Shown here piece after piece: positions 21,925 through 33,126 of a stretch of DNA of 64,000 nt (within the stretch, counting starts at the first letter, position 1; every line of letters begins with the position of its first letter). The notes below the pieces were generated by a model that did not search any database, was not told the DNA's origin, and saw only the letters and a program-made list of their open reading frames with translations. Origin of the DNA: Codonopsis lanceolata. Taxonomy: Eukaryota; Streptophyta; Magnoliopsida; Asterales; Campanulaceae. Made by a program: the position numbers and the translations under genes. The stretch is taken from NCBI GenBank assembly GCA_013146195.2, contig CM028377.1, positions 39,876,241-39,940,240 of the forward strand, read 5' to 3'.

Positions 21925-23032
21925 AGTAGGTAATTGGTTGTAGAGGAGCAATTCAAGTAAAATTTATAATTAAAGGGTTTATATATAATTTACATATGTA
22001 TGTATCAATCTGAACCGTTAATTGTCTTTGCCACTAGTTATACCCTGATATTTATTGTATATAGCAAGGTTTCTTTTCCATCTGAAACTACGATTCTTCA
22101 AATCGTTTGCATATGCCCAACGATCGATTGCGTTTTGTGAATATTGAGATTGATGGTTATTCTCAAATTAAGAATTGTTTCCGTCTAAAATTTGTTTTAT
22201 TTTGAGGACCTTTGTCATGTTTTTTGTGTGGGATTGTTGCTCACTAATTGAAATTCTGTTAGATATCCATTTGATTTAAAACAAAAAAAACCCTCCCAAT
22301 GGTGACATAAAATCTAACACATTTACGTACCCCACCATCTTTTTCTCCAACTTTACCAAATAAATTCAAATTTTATCAAAATTTCATTTGGTATCAAAAT
22401 GAGGCAAACAAAGTCTTTATTTATAGATAAAAATATGTACTGTTTTTTAGAGAAAAAAAAAACTTCTTTGAATGCCCAAACTGTCCTTAAACAGAAGATA
22501 AACAAAAAAAGTTCCCAACCGTCACTTTAATGACACGTAGAAAGGTTGGGCTGAAACTTGTCGGCTACTTCTTTATTATTATTATTATTATTATTTTCAT
22601 ATTTGGCCCATCAAAACGACGTCGTTTTGATGGGTTGTGGCCCAAAATACATAGTTTATGTAGGGGTTGTTGTGAAGATACCGTAAATTTTGGGGTTCAT
22701 CTGCCGAGCCTCTTGATTTTAAATCATCAACTGATTTGGTTTTGATTTTTTAAAAACCTCCATTATTTGACAAAAATCTTTAAAGATTTGGAGGAAAACC
22801 TCCCTTGCCTTACTCTAATAATGCTCGACTCTGCAAATCCTAAACATTGGCATTCCCTGCATGATTGTATCATGTATGGGCTATACCCTGATACCCATAT
22901 GGATGATTGATTGTATTTTATATAAAAAAACCTGTTTTCTAATAGTAAAGACTTGTAAGGCAACACCAAAACGAATATGAAAAGAAAAGATTTCAAGCTT
23001 AAACAATAGTAAGCCAACAGGTCATATATTAG
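21925..23032. other. Gene-free region
   Basis: AT-rich; one perfect palindrome (22,607-22,634, listed separately) next to a short ATT run. The 100-codon minus ORF at 22,763-23,065 has no family features. Confidence 0.4.
22607..22634. repeat. Perfect 28-bp palindrome
   Basis: CCCATCAAAACGAC is followed without spacer by its exact reverse complement GTCGTTTTGATGGG. The centre contains ACGT within AACGACGTCGTT. It could be a factor site or the closed end of a small inverted-repeat element. Confidence 0.9.
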
Positions 23033-24627
23033 TGTTAAAGAAATAGCATTAACATATAAGTCCAATTAGGCCCATTTGAATTGTTAGCCTAATAAATTTC
23101 TTTTATTTTTAGATATAAATATTTTATGTAATAGTTAGCAAATTAATTCAATTTCAATACAATTTTACTATTTCTCTTTCTATCTGTTGTCTTCTCTAAC
23201 TTTCTTCCTCACCTCCGACCACCATTGTCAATGGTGGTGGTCGGGCCATCTTCAACCTTTCTTCCTTTAACGAATTTGACATGGTATCAAAACAAAAAAT
23301 CCTTGGTTCTCGTCAATACCTCCTCTTGATCACAAACCCTTGATCATAACAGAAGAAACTTCAGAAATCAAAAGTAGGCAATCTCGATCAAACTCCTAAC
23401 TGGCCTTCTTCATCTTCTATTCCGGCCGACTGAATCATTCTCGTTGAGGACTGCGTCGAGACTAACGACGCGTTCGTCACATTCGTCGCCCAACAAGCCT
23501 AGCAACAACAACGATTTCAAGATTACGTTTCCTGACTCAAACATACAATCAAAATCAAATCACTTTGCCTCCCCAAGAAACCCATCATCTCCTTCATCTC
23601 TCCCATTCCATACTTGTATACGACTCATTCCAGATCTCAATTTCATCAAGGTTCGGTAGCCTTCATTCCTAAAACCACAAATCGATCTTGACAAGCCTTG
23701 CTTACAAGATGGGTTCTTCATCGGACATGTGGACCGGGTCAACCCAGAGTTTGTTCGGTCAAGTTGGTCTCAACAACGTCTTTAACGTTAACAAAGGGAT
23801 TTACTCTCAACCTCCCCCCCAAATAGAGAGAGAGAGAGAGAGGGAAAGAGTTGGTTCTTTAAAATGGTTGTTTTCAGTTCAAGATGGGCAACAAAATTCC
23901 CAAATGCTCTGGTCCAGAATTGTATAAACAACTAAAATTTCAAAATCAACTCCAACAATACCCATTTAAGCATATTCTTCTTATTCTGCCATAGAAGACA
24001 GAATCATTGCAACCAACAAAGCTCATTTCAACCAATCTTTTCTCTCAACCAAACCCATTTACATCTAAAAATGGATGATGAAATCAAGTGGGGCCCTGCT
24101 ATATATATTCTAAAGAGATAGACAGAAGCTACTCCAAAGAATTGCAAGTAGTAGTTAAAGAAGTACACATGGCATGTTTGCTTTGTCAGAAAGCCCAAAG
24201 TGGCACATTTGATTTAGGTTCAAAGAAGCAATTCAGCCCAAAGTGGCACATTTATTTCAGGCCCATAGAAGCAATTCAGCCCAAAATGACACATTTGATT
24301 TAGGTCCAAAGTGAGACAAATTGATTTAGGCCCAAAGTGACACATTAGCCGTAAAGGCTCATTCGTTTGTATCTCTCCAACTCGCACACTTTACAAAGTA
24401 GCGTATAAGAATTGAGAGGGAGTGTTAAAGAAATAGGAACAACATGTAAGCCTAATTGGGCCCATTTGAATTGTTAGCTCAATAGATTCATTTTATTTTT
24501 AGATATAAATATCTCATGTAATAGTTAGCAAATTAATTCAATTTCAAACAGTTTATACAATTTCTCTCTCGATCTGTCGTCTTCTCTAACTCTCTCCCTC
24601 ACCTCCAGCCACCACCGCCCTTTAACA
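23033..24627 (+). mobile_element. Small non-autonomous Copia-like LTR element
   Basis: Short direct repeats begin TGTTAAAGAAATAG at 23,033 (LTR to about 23,272) and 24,423 (LTR to about 24,627). They share GCCCATTTGAATTGTTAG and AGTTAGCAAATTAATTCAAT. After the left LTR comes TGGTATCAAAAC at 23,282, a diverged initiator-Met primer site. Before the right LTR is a purine tract, AATTGAGAGGGAG. The interior is only about 1.15 kb with no polymerase, which fits a TRIM-like or deleted Copia derivative. No clear target duplication is seen. Confidence 0.75.
24195..24350. repeat. Short imperfect tandem repeats inside the Copia-like element
   Basis: Units like GCAATTCAGCCCAAAGTGGCA and TTGATTTAGG recur about four times with a spacing of some 35-45 bp, directly upstream of the 3' LTR. 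Confidence 0.7.
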
Positions 24628-25397
24628 AATTTGATTGGTATATATAATATATTACAATAAGAAAATGAGAACAATCGTAGGAGGCTAGGAGCAGCCGGAG
24701 GAGTTTTTTGACATGTCACATATCAGATCTCAGATCACAGACGGGGCGGTCCGACAGGATACGTGAACCAGAGAGATCTATGTGGCTGTGCCTATTTGCT
24801 ATTGCAACATTGCTGTCGACTACCGACTCTCGCTCTTGTCATCTCGCTAACTCTCGCTCTCGTCGTCTCGCGTCGCCTCTAGCTCGAGCCCTAGTCGACG
24901 CCGTTACTGCATCGAGTTCGAGTCTTTGACTTGAATCGACCACTCGACCAGTTGAAGGCTTGAAGCCTTCATCTTCTTCTCTTCGACCAGTTGTGGGCCT
25001 ATGGCTGACTGGCTGTGGGTTGTGGGAAATTGGGAATGTGGCCTAGTGTGGTCTGTTAATGTAATAGTGTAATCTACTAATTGTATGATAGATAACTGAG
25101 ATAAGATAGGTTTTTGTACTTTTTATTTTTCTAATTTCTCCTTACTCTTTTTAATTTTTAAAAGTATTTTAATTTTTTCAACTGTATTTGACTTTTCAAC
25201 AGTTTCTATTTGGGCTAGGCCGGGCTTGCTGGGCTTTTCAGGATATGGATTCTGTAACCAACAGGCCTATCGGGACGGGCCAAAAAGACTCGAGTTTTTT
25301 TTTCTGGCGTTACAAATTGAGGCCCAGGCCCAAGAAAAATCAGGTGGGCTGAACCGGACCTATGGACGTACTCATTTTTGACAGCTCTAATCGTGGT
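24628..25397. other. Gene-free region
   Basis: No gene recognised. Around 25,205-25,390 the GGGCT/GGCCC-rich text ending in TTTTGACAGCTCTAA resembles a common plant repeat, but I could not define its ends. Confidence 0.35.
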
Positions 25398-25510
25398 AAG
25401 TATACAAATGACCAATTACAATACGACTTATGCATTATTTTTTAGTATTAAAGTTCAAATTTGATCAGAGAAAGTAGGTATGCATATTGTAATGGGTCAT
25501 TTGTATACTT
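25398..25510. mobile_element. Short foldback (MITE-like) element
   Basis: AAGTATACAAATGACCAATT at the left and its near reverse complement ending ATTTGTATACTT at the right form arms of about 30 bp around a 50-bp centre. No clear target duplication was found, so the superfamily is open. Confidence 0.55.
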
Positions 25511-25799
25511 TGTAAACCTGACCAAGCATATAACTTTTTTCCATTCATTGATGTAGTTGGTATATCGCACAGTAGTGAACCTCTTAAGCTGTGTTGTGTT
25601 GCTTGGTTTTGTTTATTATTTTGGCTTCTTGGGTGCAAGAAAGAGTCGGATAGTTAAGTTTTTCTTTGCGTGATAATCAGGCCAATCCCTTTTAGTGAAT
25701 ATATAACCGCCTAGGTCGTCTATATTTGTTTTAAACAGCTAAAATATTTTTGGGGAGAAAATAACAAAGATACCATTAATGAAGGAAATGCGTACGGAT

Positions 25800-26530
25800 A
25801 AAGCCACTGCCCAAATTTGGGCATCGCAATGCATAATTGAAAATATGTAAAAAATTTGGCATCGAAATGCGAAATGCCATTGCCCAAATTTGGGCATCGT
25901 AATACACAATTGAAAATCTGTAATAATTTGGGTATCGAAATGCAAAATGTCACATCCTAAATTTGGGCATTGCAATGCACAATTGAAAATCTGTCAAAAT
26001 TTGGGCATCGAAATAATAAAAAAACTACTGCCCGAATTTGGACATCACAATGAAAACATTGGGCATTTTAATGCATAATTTAAATTTGTCAAAATTTGGG
26101 CATCAAAATGTAAAAAGCCACTACCCAAATTTAGGCATCGCAATGAAAACACTATGCATCACAATGGTTTGGAATGAAAATTGGGCCTCGCAAAGTACAT
26201 TCGAAGTCTGTCGAATTTTAGACATCGCATTGTAAATATCCTTAACCAAATTCGGGCATCGCATTAGAAAAATTGGGCATCAGAATGAATAAATTTTTTA
26301 CTACCATCAAATATCAATATAGTTGAGCATCGAAATGGAGAAAATTGAACATTACCACCAAATATCAACATAGTTGGGCATCGTAATGGACAAAATTGGC
26401 GTCGAAATGAATAAATAAAACACTGCCATCAAATATCAACGAATTTGAGTATCGAAATGGACAAAATTGATGTCGGAATGAATAAATTGAACACTACCTT
26501 TAAATCTGTGTGTAAAAATTAGGTATCGAA
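25800..26530. repeat. Tandem array, 73-75-bp unit with TTTGGGCATCGAAATG sub-motif
   Basis: Units start near 25,804, 25,877, 25,950 and 26,025 with variants of CCACTGCCCAAATTTGGGCATCG, then AATTGAAAATCTGT, then a second TTTGGGCATCGAAATG. To the right the units become irregular and diverged until about 26,530. The ORFs reading it (for example 25,720-25,975, minus) are repetitive artefacts. Confidence 0.88.
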
Positions 26531-26929
26531 AAAACTTCTAAAGCTCAAAACAATGCTTAAACAGAGTTTTTTGACCTTAAAACAAAGATATCATGGGGTA
26601 AACCCAATATGTCTTGTAGATCTCCTTGAGAACTATGATTTGATATGCGGTGGGTCCCGTGGTTCATCCGTGATAAAAAATTATGTCATACCGATGGAAG
26701 AGTCCTAATTTTTTTTTTAAATTTCAATTAGTACATTAGTTTCAAAACTATCGTAAAAGATGAAAAAATATTGAAGATAGAGAAAAGAAAGCTGAAGACG
26801 AAGCTAGATGGCAAGCAAATATGAGAAGAAGAGAAGGAAGACAAAGACGAAAGAAGAAGACCAAAGTAGCATGTCGCAGACAATTTTAGAATAAAATTAT
26901 AAAAATAGACTTTTGTTTTTGTTTTTTTT
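26531..26929. other. Gene-free region
   Basis: AT-rich with no recognisable gene; a purine-rich plus strand at about 26,755-26,870. Confidence 0.35.
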
Positions 26930-27150
26930 AAGGTAGTAGAGCGGTTACAGTTCTAGTAAATGGTATCGGGCCGCAATTAATCCTTTTCCTTTCGAGGCCG
27001 TGGTGTAGGAGTTTTCCTTTCATGCCATGATCCTCTGGAGAGGGGATCGAGTTGGCGACTGTGAGGCTTTGCTTTGGACTTTGTTGTACCTCTTTTGGTT
27101 AATATAATTTTGAATTGCCAAATAAATAAATAAATAAATAAATAAATAAA
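26930..27150 (+). mobile_element. 3' end of a non-LTR retrotransposon (LINE- or SINE-like)
   Basis: The stretch ends in GGTTAATATAATTTTG followed by an (AAAT)n tail at about 27,119-27,150. A short 3' body with a simple A-rich tail is the usual look of a truncated LINE or a SINE. A possible A-box-like GGTAGTAGAGCGG is near 26,931, but no convincing B box at the right distance was found. Confidence 0.45.
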
Positions 27151-27763
27151 GAGAAGTTGTTGCTTATAACGGGGAGGCATTATTTAAAGTTTCGTTTCCG
27201 CCCTGTCGGTTTCGGTCGCTAACAGGTTGCTGATTAAATGGTCCAGTTGAAAATGATTACTACAAATGCAAGCCTAGCCTTAACCTTGCCGTTCTCAATT
27301 TAAACATGTCACTAACGGACTATCCCTAAAACAAATAAATGTCGTTTATATTTAAATTTGAAATTCAAAATCATACAATCAACACAAATCCAATTAAAAA
27401 AAAGAAGTAAAAGTCATACAAACGACAATACATAAGTAATAAATTTCAAAATACAAATCATTGAACTTCATAATTTACTTGAGTTTAATCAATCAAGTTA
27501 ATTAATAGTCATAATATATATCTTACTCACCCCATACAATTTTGGAACGTTTGATGTTGAAATCTATGTAAACAAGAAAAAAAAAACTTATTCATTTCAA
27601 TTTATAGATGTTAACCAAGACAACCTTATCGGTTTCGATCAGGTTAATCAGGTCGTTGGAAAATCAAACCTAACCCTATATTTTTTGATTTAAACAGTTC
27701 GATCTTATTAACATATGTAGCATTATTATTTGAGCAGCTAGCATTATAATTAGACAATTAGAT
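27151..27763. other. Gene-free AT-rich region
   Basis: Nothing recognised. Confidence 0.35.
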
Positions 27764-27978
27764 AAATGATATTGCGAGCTAGAGCTTGTGATATAATTAT
27801 GAGCTTTAGGGTTTGAGCCGTTAGATGATTAAGTTGATGATGATTTGGAATGTTCATATCTTTACTTAAAAAAGAATATATTTAATCTAACGGTGTAAAT
27901 ATTTTAGGAGATTTGATTTAACGGCACTAATACTAAAGCTTGTAATAATACTACAAGCTCTAACTCGTAATATCATAG
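27764..27978. mobile_element. MITE with arms of about 60 bp
   Basis: The left arm (ATGATATTGCGAGCTAGAGC ... GCCGTTAGAT, to about 27,826) and the right arm (about 27,916-27,978) are diverged reverse complements around a 90-bp centre. There is no coding capacity, and target duplication and superfamily are not clear. Confidence 0.6.
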
Positions 27979-28396
27979 CTCTTATAATTATTGGTACTCG
28001 GATTCATGGCTGGACAAGCTTCATGCTGTAAGACTTGGGGGTTGGGTAGACAATGCTCTTCATCATACTGAAGTATTCAGAGAGATGCTAAATTAATGGC
28101 GAGTCCGAGGATCGTGATCTTAGATTAGACAGACAGAAGAGACGTGGAGAGTTGGAACTTCGTTCCAAGAGGTGCGTAAGATGAAATTGGTGAGGATTGT
28201 GTAGACGTCAAAAAGTTTGGCGAGTTTTTTTTTTTTTTTAACCGTTGGACTAGTTAAAATTCTCCAAATTATTTTGACTAGTGAAAATTGAAGTCGAATG
28301 GAGATAATTTTGGACCTACAAATTACATTTAGTAATTCATAAACAAAATATATGGGTTAGGCCAAATAATTAAACATGCTAATCTATTAATTAATA

Positions 28397-28500
28397 CTCC
28401 CTCCGTTTTAGGTAAAAAAATCTTATGTATTTTGGGATGTTTCACTTAACGAGTTCACTTAAAAAAAATTAAGGTATAAAAATGTCATTTTATTACTAAT
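28397..28500. mobile_element. Stowaway-type MITE end, right side missing
   Basis: TA at 28,395-28,396 is followed by CTCCCTCCGTTTTAGG, the Stowaway terminus. No matching right end is visible before the Tat LTR begins, so the retrotransposon may have landed in it. Confidence 0.5.
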
Positions 28501-28519
28501 CTATTAACTATATAACTAA

Positions 28520-29246
28520 AACAGAAGCTGCTGCTGCCACTTGACGGCCTTCTGTTAAATACTTCATGATGCGTCCAAGATAATCTGGACCCACTGGATA
28601 AGCCCAATCCTAACACTTGACTTTCAACGTGTTCTTGAATCCTCACAGCCCAACTCTGCAATGCCAATAAACAAATGTAAACTGGGCAGGGGCACTCCCT
28701 GCAAAGGCCCTCCGGCGTGTGAATCAGTACACAAGTAAGCAATTGAGTAATTAATTTGACATAGTTTTGGCTAGAGAATCAGATTGCGCATACCTCTCTC
28801 CAAATTTTGCCAAGCTTTTATATGTGCCGGGGGCATAACTGCCCATAATCATGAATAACTGCCCATGATTAGCATTAACCACCCATGATTAGCATTAATT
28901 GCCCATGATTGGCATTAACTGCCCATGACTGGCATTAACTCCCTTACAAACGGTCATTGCTTCTGGTCAGGATTCTTGCTCGTGTGTAACCACCCTCAAC
29001 TGTTACCTTGATCTTTACCGGACATGAATGTCTTCAACTGTTAGTAGCTTTTACTGACGAAGACGGGCATTGATGCTCATTTATCAATTTTGCTCGTTTA
29101 GCCGAGCCCCCGTCTCATAAGTAGCTAGTCCGCCCATGACAGGTTTCGCCCAGTTGCTCGCATAAAACCTCTGCTCGCTTGCTCGGAGTATATACTCGCC
29201 TGACACCTGTCTCATAGCTTGGGCCTATTGGGCCAGGCAGCTCAGT
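28520..29246 (-). repeat. Probable 3' LTR of the Tat-clade element
   Basis: A minus-strand polypurine-like GGAGTTGGGGGCTAC abuts TGAGCTGCC at about 29,246, a plausible LTR start. A minus-strand TATA-like CATATAAAAGC lies at about 28,815-28,825. The far end is not defined (about 28,500-28,540), because the partner LTR is not in the window. Confidence 0.5.
28838..28938. repeat. 20-bp tandem repeats in the LTR
   Basis: About five units of ACTGCCCATGATTGGCATTA with a few changes each lie just upstream (minus strand) of the LTR's TATA-like box, where enhancer repeats often sit in the U3 part. Confidence 0.75.
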
Positions 29247-29520
29247 AGCCCCCAACTCCTCGACTTACCGAGTATTTATGCTCGTGGTGAGGATGATGCT
29301 AAAAAATTTAAAATACATCTCTCAAATAATCTTGGAGCTAAAAAGAACAAAACAGGCGGCAATTCCATAGCGTGTTGTGGAAGCGTTTCTTGAAAGTCTG
29401 GCGTCGGCCGCCCGGCCGCAAGCAGGCCCAACTCCCTATGCCCATTAAACGCTGCCTCGTTCACCGCGCCTCGTGCTTCGGGCCCAATGATTCGATCTCT
29501 CAACCGACGGCTTCGTTGGG

Positions 29521-29528
29521 TATAAAAG
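29521..29528 (+). promoter_or_regulatory. TATA box of the antisense gene
   Basis: TATAAAAG in the context GGGTATAAAAGGCAGG, plus strand, about 450 bp before the start codon at 29,980. A leader intron between about 29,630 and 29,978 is likely: a T-rich stretch ends in TTTTCCTGTAG just before GATG. Confidence 0.65.
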
Positions 29529-29979
29529 GCAGGATTCCCTTCTTTTTACAACTTTACGCCTCTCAGCAATTCTCTAGCAAGTAGACGAAGCAAACGAAGC
29601 TCCCCGCAGATATTCATCAAGAACTTCCTCCCAGGTTCAATCCTTACCGTCTTTCGAAAGCAGAATCAGGATCTTCCCCAAGATTTCCATGTATCTCACC
29701 TCCCCTTTTTCATTATTTCCTTTCCTTATATTTTCTTAATTTCTGGATTAGGGTTTACGCTGTGTAGACCCCCTTTTCGTTTTTCTGCAAATTGTTCATC
29801 CAAAGTCCAATTGCCTTTGCCTTTTACGAATTATCAACCCAGACCAAAGGAATCGAGAAATCCATGATCAGTACCCCGTTTACTGATCTCACAACCCGCG
29901 TACCGTAGTCAACTTCTTTTTCGCCAAACTTCACCCGATCAATATTTAACCTGCAATTCTCGATTCCTTTTCCTGTAGG

Positions 29980-32627
29980 ATGTCTAGCGAAGGAACTGTT
30001 TCTGAAATTGAAGGCAGGAGCTACGACCACGGAGCTCCAAGAGAGATGCCTCCATCTTCGCCCTCATCTTCCGAGGAGAGCGAGCAAGATGTGATTCCAT
30101 TGATTACTCGCCGACGAAAACCCCCACAATTGAGCGAGCAACAAGCCAACAGCGAACAAGCAAGTGGTCTTCCTCGCCCAAACGAACAATTACCCGGACC
30201 AAGCCAAACCTCGTTTGTTCCTGCCTCCTCTTATTCTTCTCCCTCAATCAGATGGGAAGATTTGAACTCCGAGGACGAGGTTAGTACCTGGTTCTATTCA
30301 CTAGGAATGGACCCCAAGCTTTACCGTGTCCGCGCCTTCGATATAAATATAGACAGCGAGGGCCATAACTTTCAGGGAGACAAAATGGTATTTTACTTCG
30401 ATTTTTTCCAAGTTGGACTCCGTCTTCCCCTCGACCCATTCATTGTCGAGCTAATGAATGCTTCTAACACCCTTCCCTGTGACCTGACTTTAACCACTGT
30501 TAGGTTCTTAGTATCATTTACCGTAGCCTGCCGGTCACTCGGGTTTGAGCCCGATATGACTTTATTCCGCAAGTTTTTCCTTCTTTCCCTTGATAAGAAA
30601 ACTGGTCGTATCAATAGCCGTTCAAACCATGGCTTCTTCAAGCTTCTTACTGATAGCCCCAACAAAGTCGATGGCTGGGATGGGAAGGCCTTGCTTATTG
30701 AATCGAGCATTGGCTGGCCCTTTGCTCCTTATATCAGCGACTACGGTCTTCCCGAGAATGACAAACACGCCTACCGAGCTGGGGAACCCAAAATTGTTAA
30801 GGCTTTTAGGAATCTACTGGGAGCAAAAGAAGGACAAGCCGGGCAAAACTTCGTATTAGATTGGCGAGTTCTCACTTCTGATCTCGGTCTTCTGCGATCT
30901 GCTGGGATCTCCTACCTTCCCATTGAAGGAGTTGAACCCCGAGTTGTAATCGACCCAGAAACTCCTCATCCATACTGGGGCTCTTGCCATGGGAATAAAT
31001 TCCCAAGTGAGTGCGAGGATTGTGCTCGTACTGGAACTCTTTGCCGACCTGACTTCTCACTCTCTGGTTATTCCTCAACTGTTTACTTTGTCATCTTTTT
31101 CTTCGACAATTTTACATATGCTTTTCTCGGTGCTAACATTCTCTTGTCCTCGTGCAGATATGAGGCAGTTAACAGACGTTTCCAAGTTCATGCAGGCTGC
31201 CAAAAAGAGCTCCAGCAAGCGAGCTAAACACTTGTCCACCCAGTCAGCCATTAATCTTCCCACTGTCCCGGCCGCTACTTCAAGCCGTGGAACAAAGCGC
31301 CAGCAACCTGAACCCAGCCAATCTGCAGCGACCTTTATTCCTGCACCTCTGGTGCGAGAACCAGTAAATGTCTCATCCGCTGTCATCAATGTTGAACAAA
31401 CTGAAAGCCCGAGGAAGCACAGACGCCGAGCAGATAAAGCTGTAATTGAAGAAAGCACTCCCCAACTTCCTTCTTGGCAACAAGAAAACTTCATCATGCC
31501 CGATGACCAACCAAAAGCCGCCGCCCTCATTCGGGAACTCGCCAACGTACCAGATCTCAACAACATCACTGTTCACAAGAGAAGTGGTTTCCAAGCCACT
31601 ACCGGACTGGGTTTAATGAAGCGATTACATCATAGCGGTATCCAGAAAAAGTACGCGGACCAGGCGAGCTCCGTCTTGATCGGCGAGATGGGCATATGCC
31701 TGACTGAGGTAAAGCAGTCCTCTTATTACTTATTTTCTTTCCTTTTTCCTCACTTCTAACCCACAACTTTTCGAACAGATCGCCAACAAATCCGTTTTAA
31801 TGTATGAGCGTCTGATCACCAACCTGAACAAAACCAACACACTTACGACCGAGAAAGATACCCTAGCTTCCGAGAAGAATGCTCTGGAAGAAAAGATCAA
31901 CTGCATCCGGGCCGACCTCAAAAATACCGAGGAATCCCTCACCAGCAAGGTCACTGAGCTCTCCAAAACTGAAGCCGAGAAAACAGCTCTGGAAGCCCAA
32001 CTGAGCCTTTCCAAGAAATCAGAGGAAACTGCCCTTAACAACATAGCTGGGGTGCGCCGGGAGCTGCGAGCTTGCCAAAATGATTTGGAAGCCGCTAACG
32101 CCACCATCAGCAAACTCGAGCAGAGGATATCGGAGGTCGGCTCTTTATCAAATGAAGAACAGAAGCAGCAAATTATTGAAGATTATAAGAGCTCCAGCGA
32201 CTTTGCCAGCAGCGTGGAAAGTGAAGCTTATCCGTTCTTTGTACAGGGCATGAACCACATCTTGAGACAGATCGCTTGCAGCGGATTGGAGATTCGCCCC
32301 GAGCAACTTGCTGAATGGGGAGCTAATCCTTTATTCTGCTCGTCTGCTCGCGCCGGCCACGCCCTCGTTCCCTTTAACGAGGATGAATTAGAGTCATTGG
32401 CCGAGGCCGATACTGAGAAGGGCTTGTCCCCGTGGAACCCTCCCCCTGCCATTAATCCCTCTGTTACCGACCTTATGACGGAAATTTGGAGGTCTCAAGC
32501 TCCTTCAACCACTGCTGATACTGCCCAAGGTCAAGCTGATGATGAAGTTACCATCCTAGATACCACCGGAAGTACCGAAGAACCTGCCCCTGCTTCAACC
32601 GAGAACACCACTGCCCCTGTTGCTTGA
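29980..32627 (+). CDS. Spliced antisense ORF of the Tat element (about 828 aa)
   Basis: Three exons fit exactly: 29,980-31,066, 31,158-31,708 and 31,779-32,627, with GT/AG at both introns (31,067-31,157 and 31,709-31,778) and phases that keep one frame. Residues about 85-350 (WEDLNSEDEVSTWFYSLGMD, FPSECEDC) resemble the domain annotated in plants as 'putative gypsy type transposon' (Transposase_28). The middle is Pro/Ser/Lys-rich and probably disordered. The C-terminal part (LTTEKDTLASEKNALEEKI, TAEKTALEAQLSL-like text) is a strong coiled coil. It runs convergent to pol, whose end is 500 bp away. It shows no stop or frameshift while pol is broken. Its biochemical function is unknown. Confidence 0.75.
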
Positions 32628-33126
32628 ACTCGTCACACAGGCCTGCGCGCCTTTCTGGCCTTCGTGCCTTGTCCCAAACAATTTTAATTTTTGTTTGTAA
32701 TATTTTAACTCGCTTCCCTTTACTTCTGAATGACTTCATAACATAAGTCTTTCTCAAGCAAAATCATTTTTACTCGCTCTAAAGCGATCGCCATTTTGCT
32801 AAGTCCCACTCGAATATCCTCCTCTTACGAGCATAAAGCCCTCTATGCTCGTAAAAAGGGTCTAATTCGAGAACCGAGAAATATCTTTCCAAATTTCCTC
32901 GAACATAAAGCCCTTTATGCTCGACCAAAAACTTGAAAAGATATTCAACTCAAACAACCCTTTAATCGGGCTAAAAAACTCATGCTCGATAAAAGGAGAA
33001 TCGAAAAACAACAAAAGCCAACTCGAAGACCCACTTTCCAAACACAAAGTTGAAAAGACAATCGAGTTTCACCATTGCTAATCATCATGAGAAAAAAGGA
33101 TCAAAGAATTACATATTGTAAATCAA
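32628..33126. other. Spacer between convergent antisense gene and pol
   Basis: 500 bp, AT-rich, with several GCTCG/CTCGA words typical of this element. It would hold the 3' ends of both transcripts. Confidence 0.5.

Noticed and set aside
25720..25975. Repetitive minus ORFs (MPKFGQWH type)
   Set aside because: They translate the 73-75-bp tandem array in two frames; the repeat explains them.
26930..27060. tRNA-derived SINE head with A and B boxes
   Set aside because: An A-box-like text is present, but no B box at the required 30-40-nt distance, so only a non-LTR tail is reported.
30393..30710. Minus-strand ORF inside the antisense gene
   Set aside because: The plus-strand spliced frame explains the region; the minus ORF has no family features.
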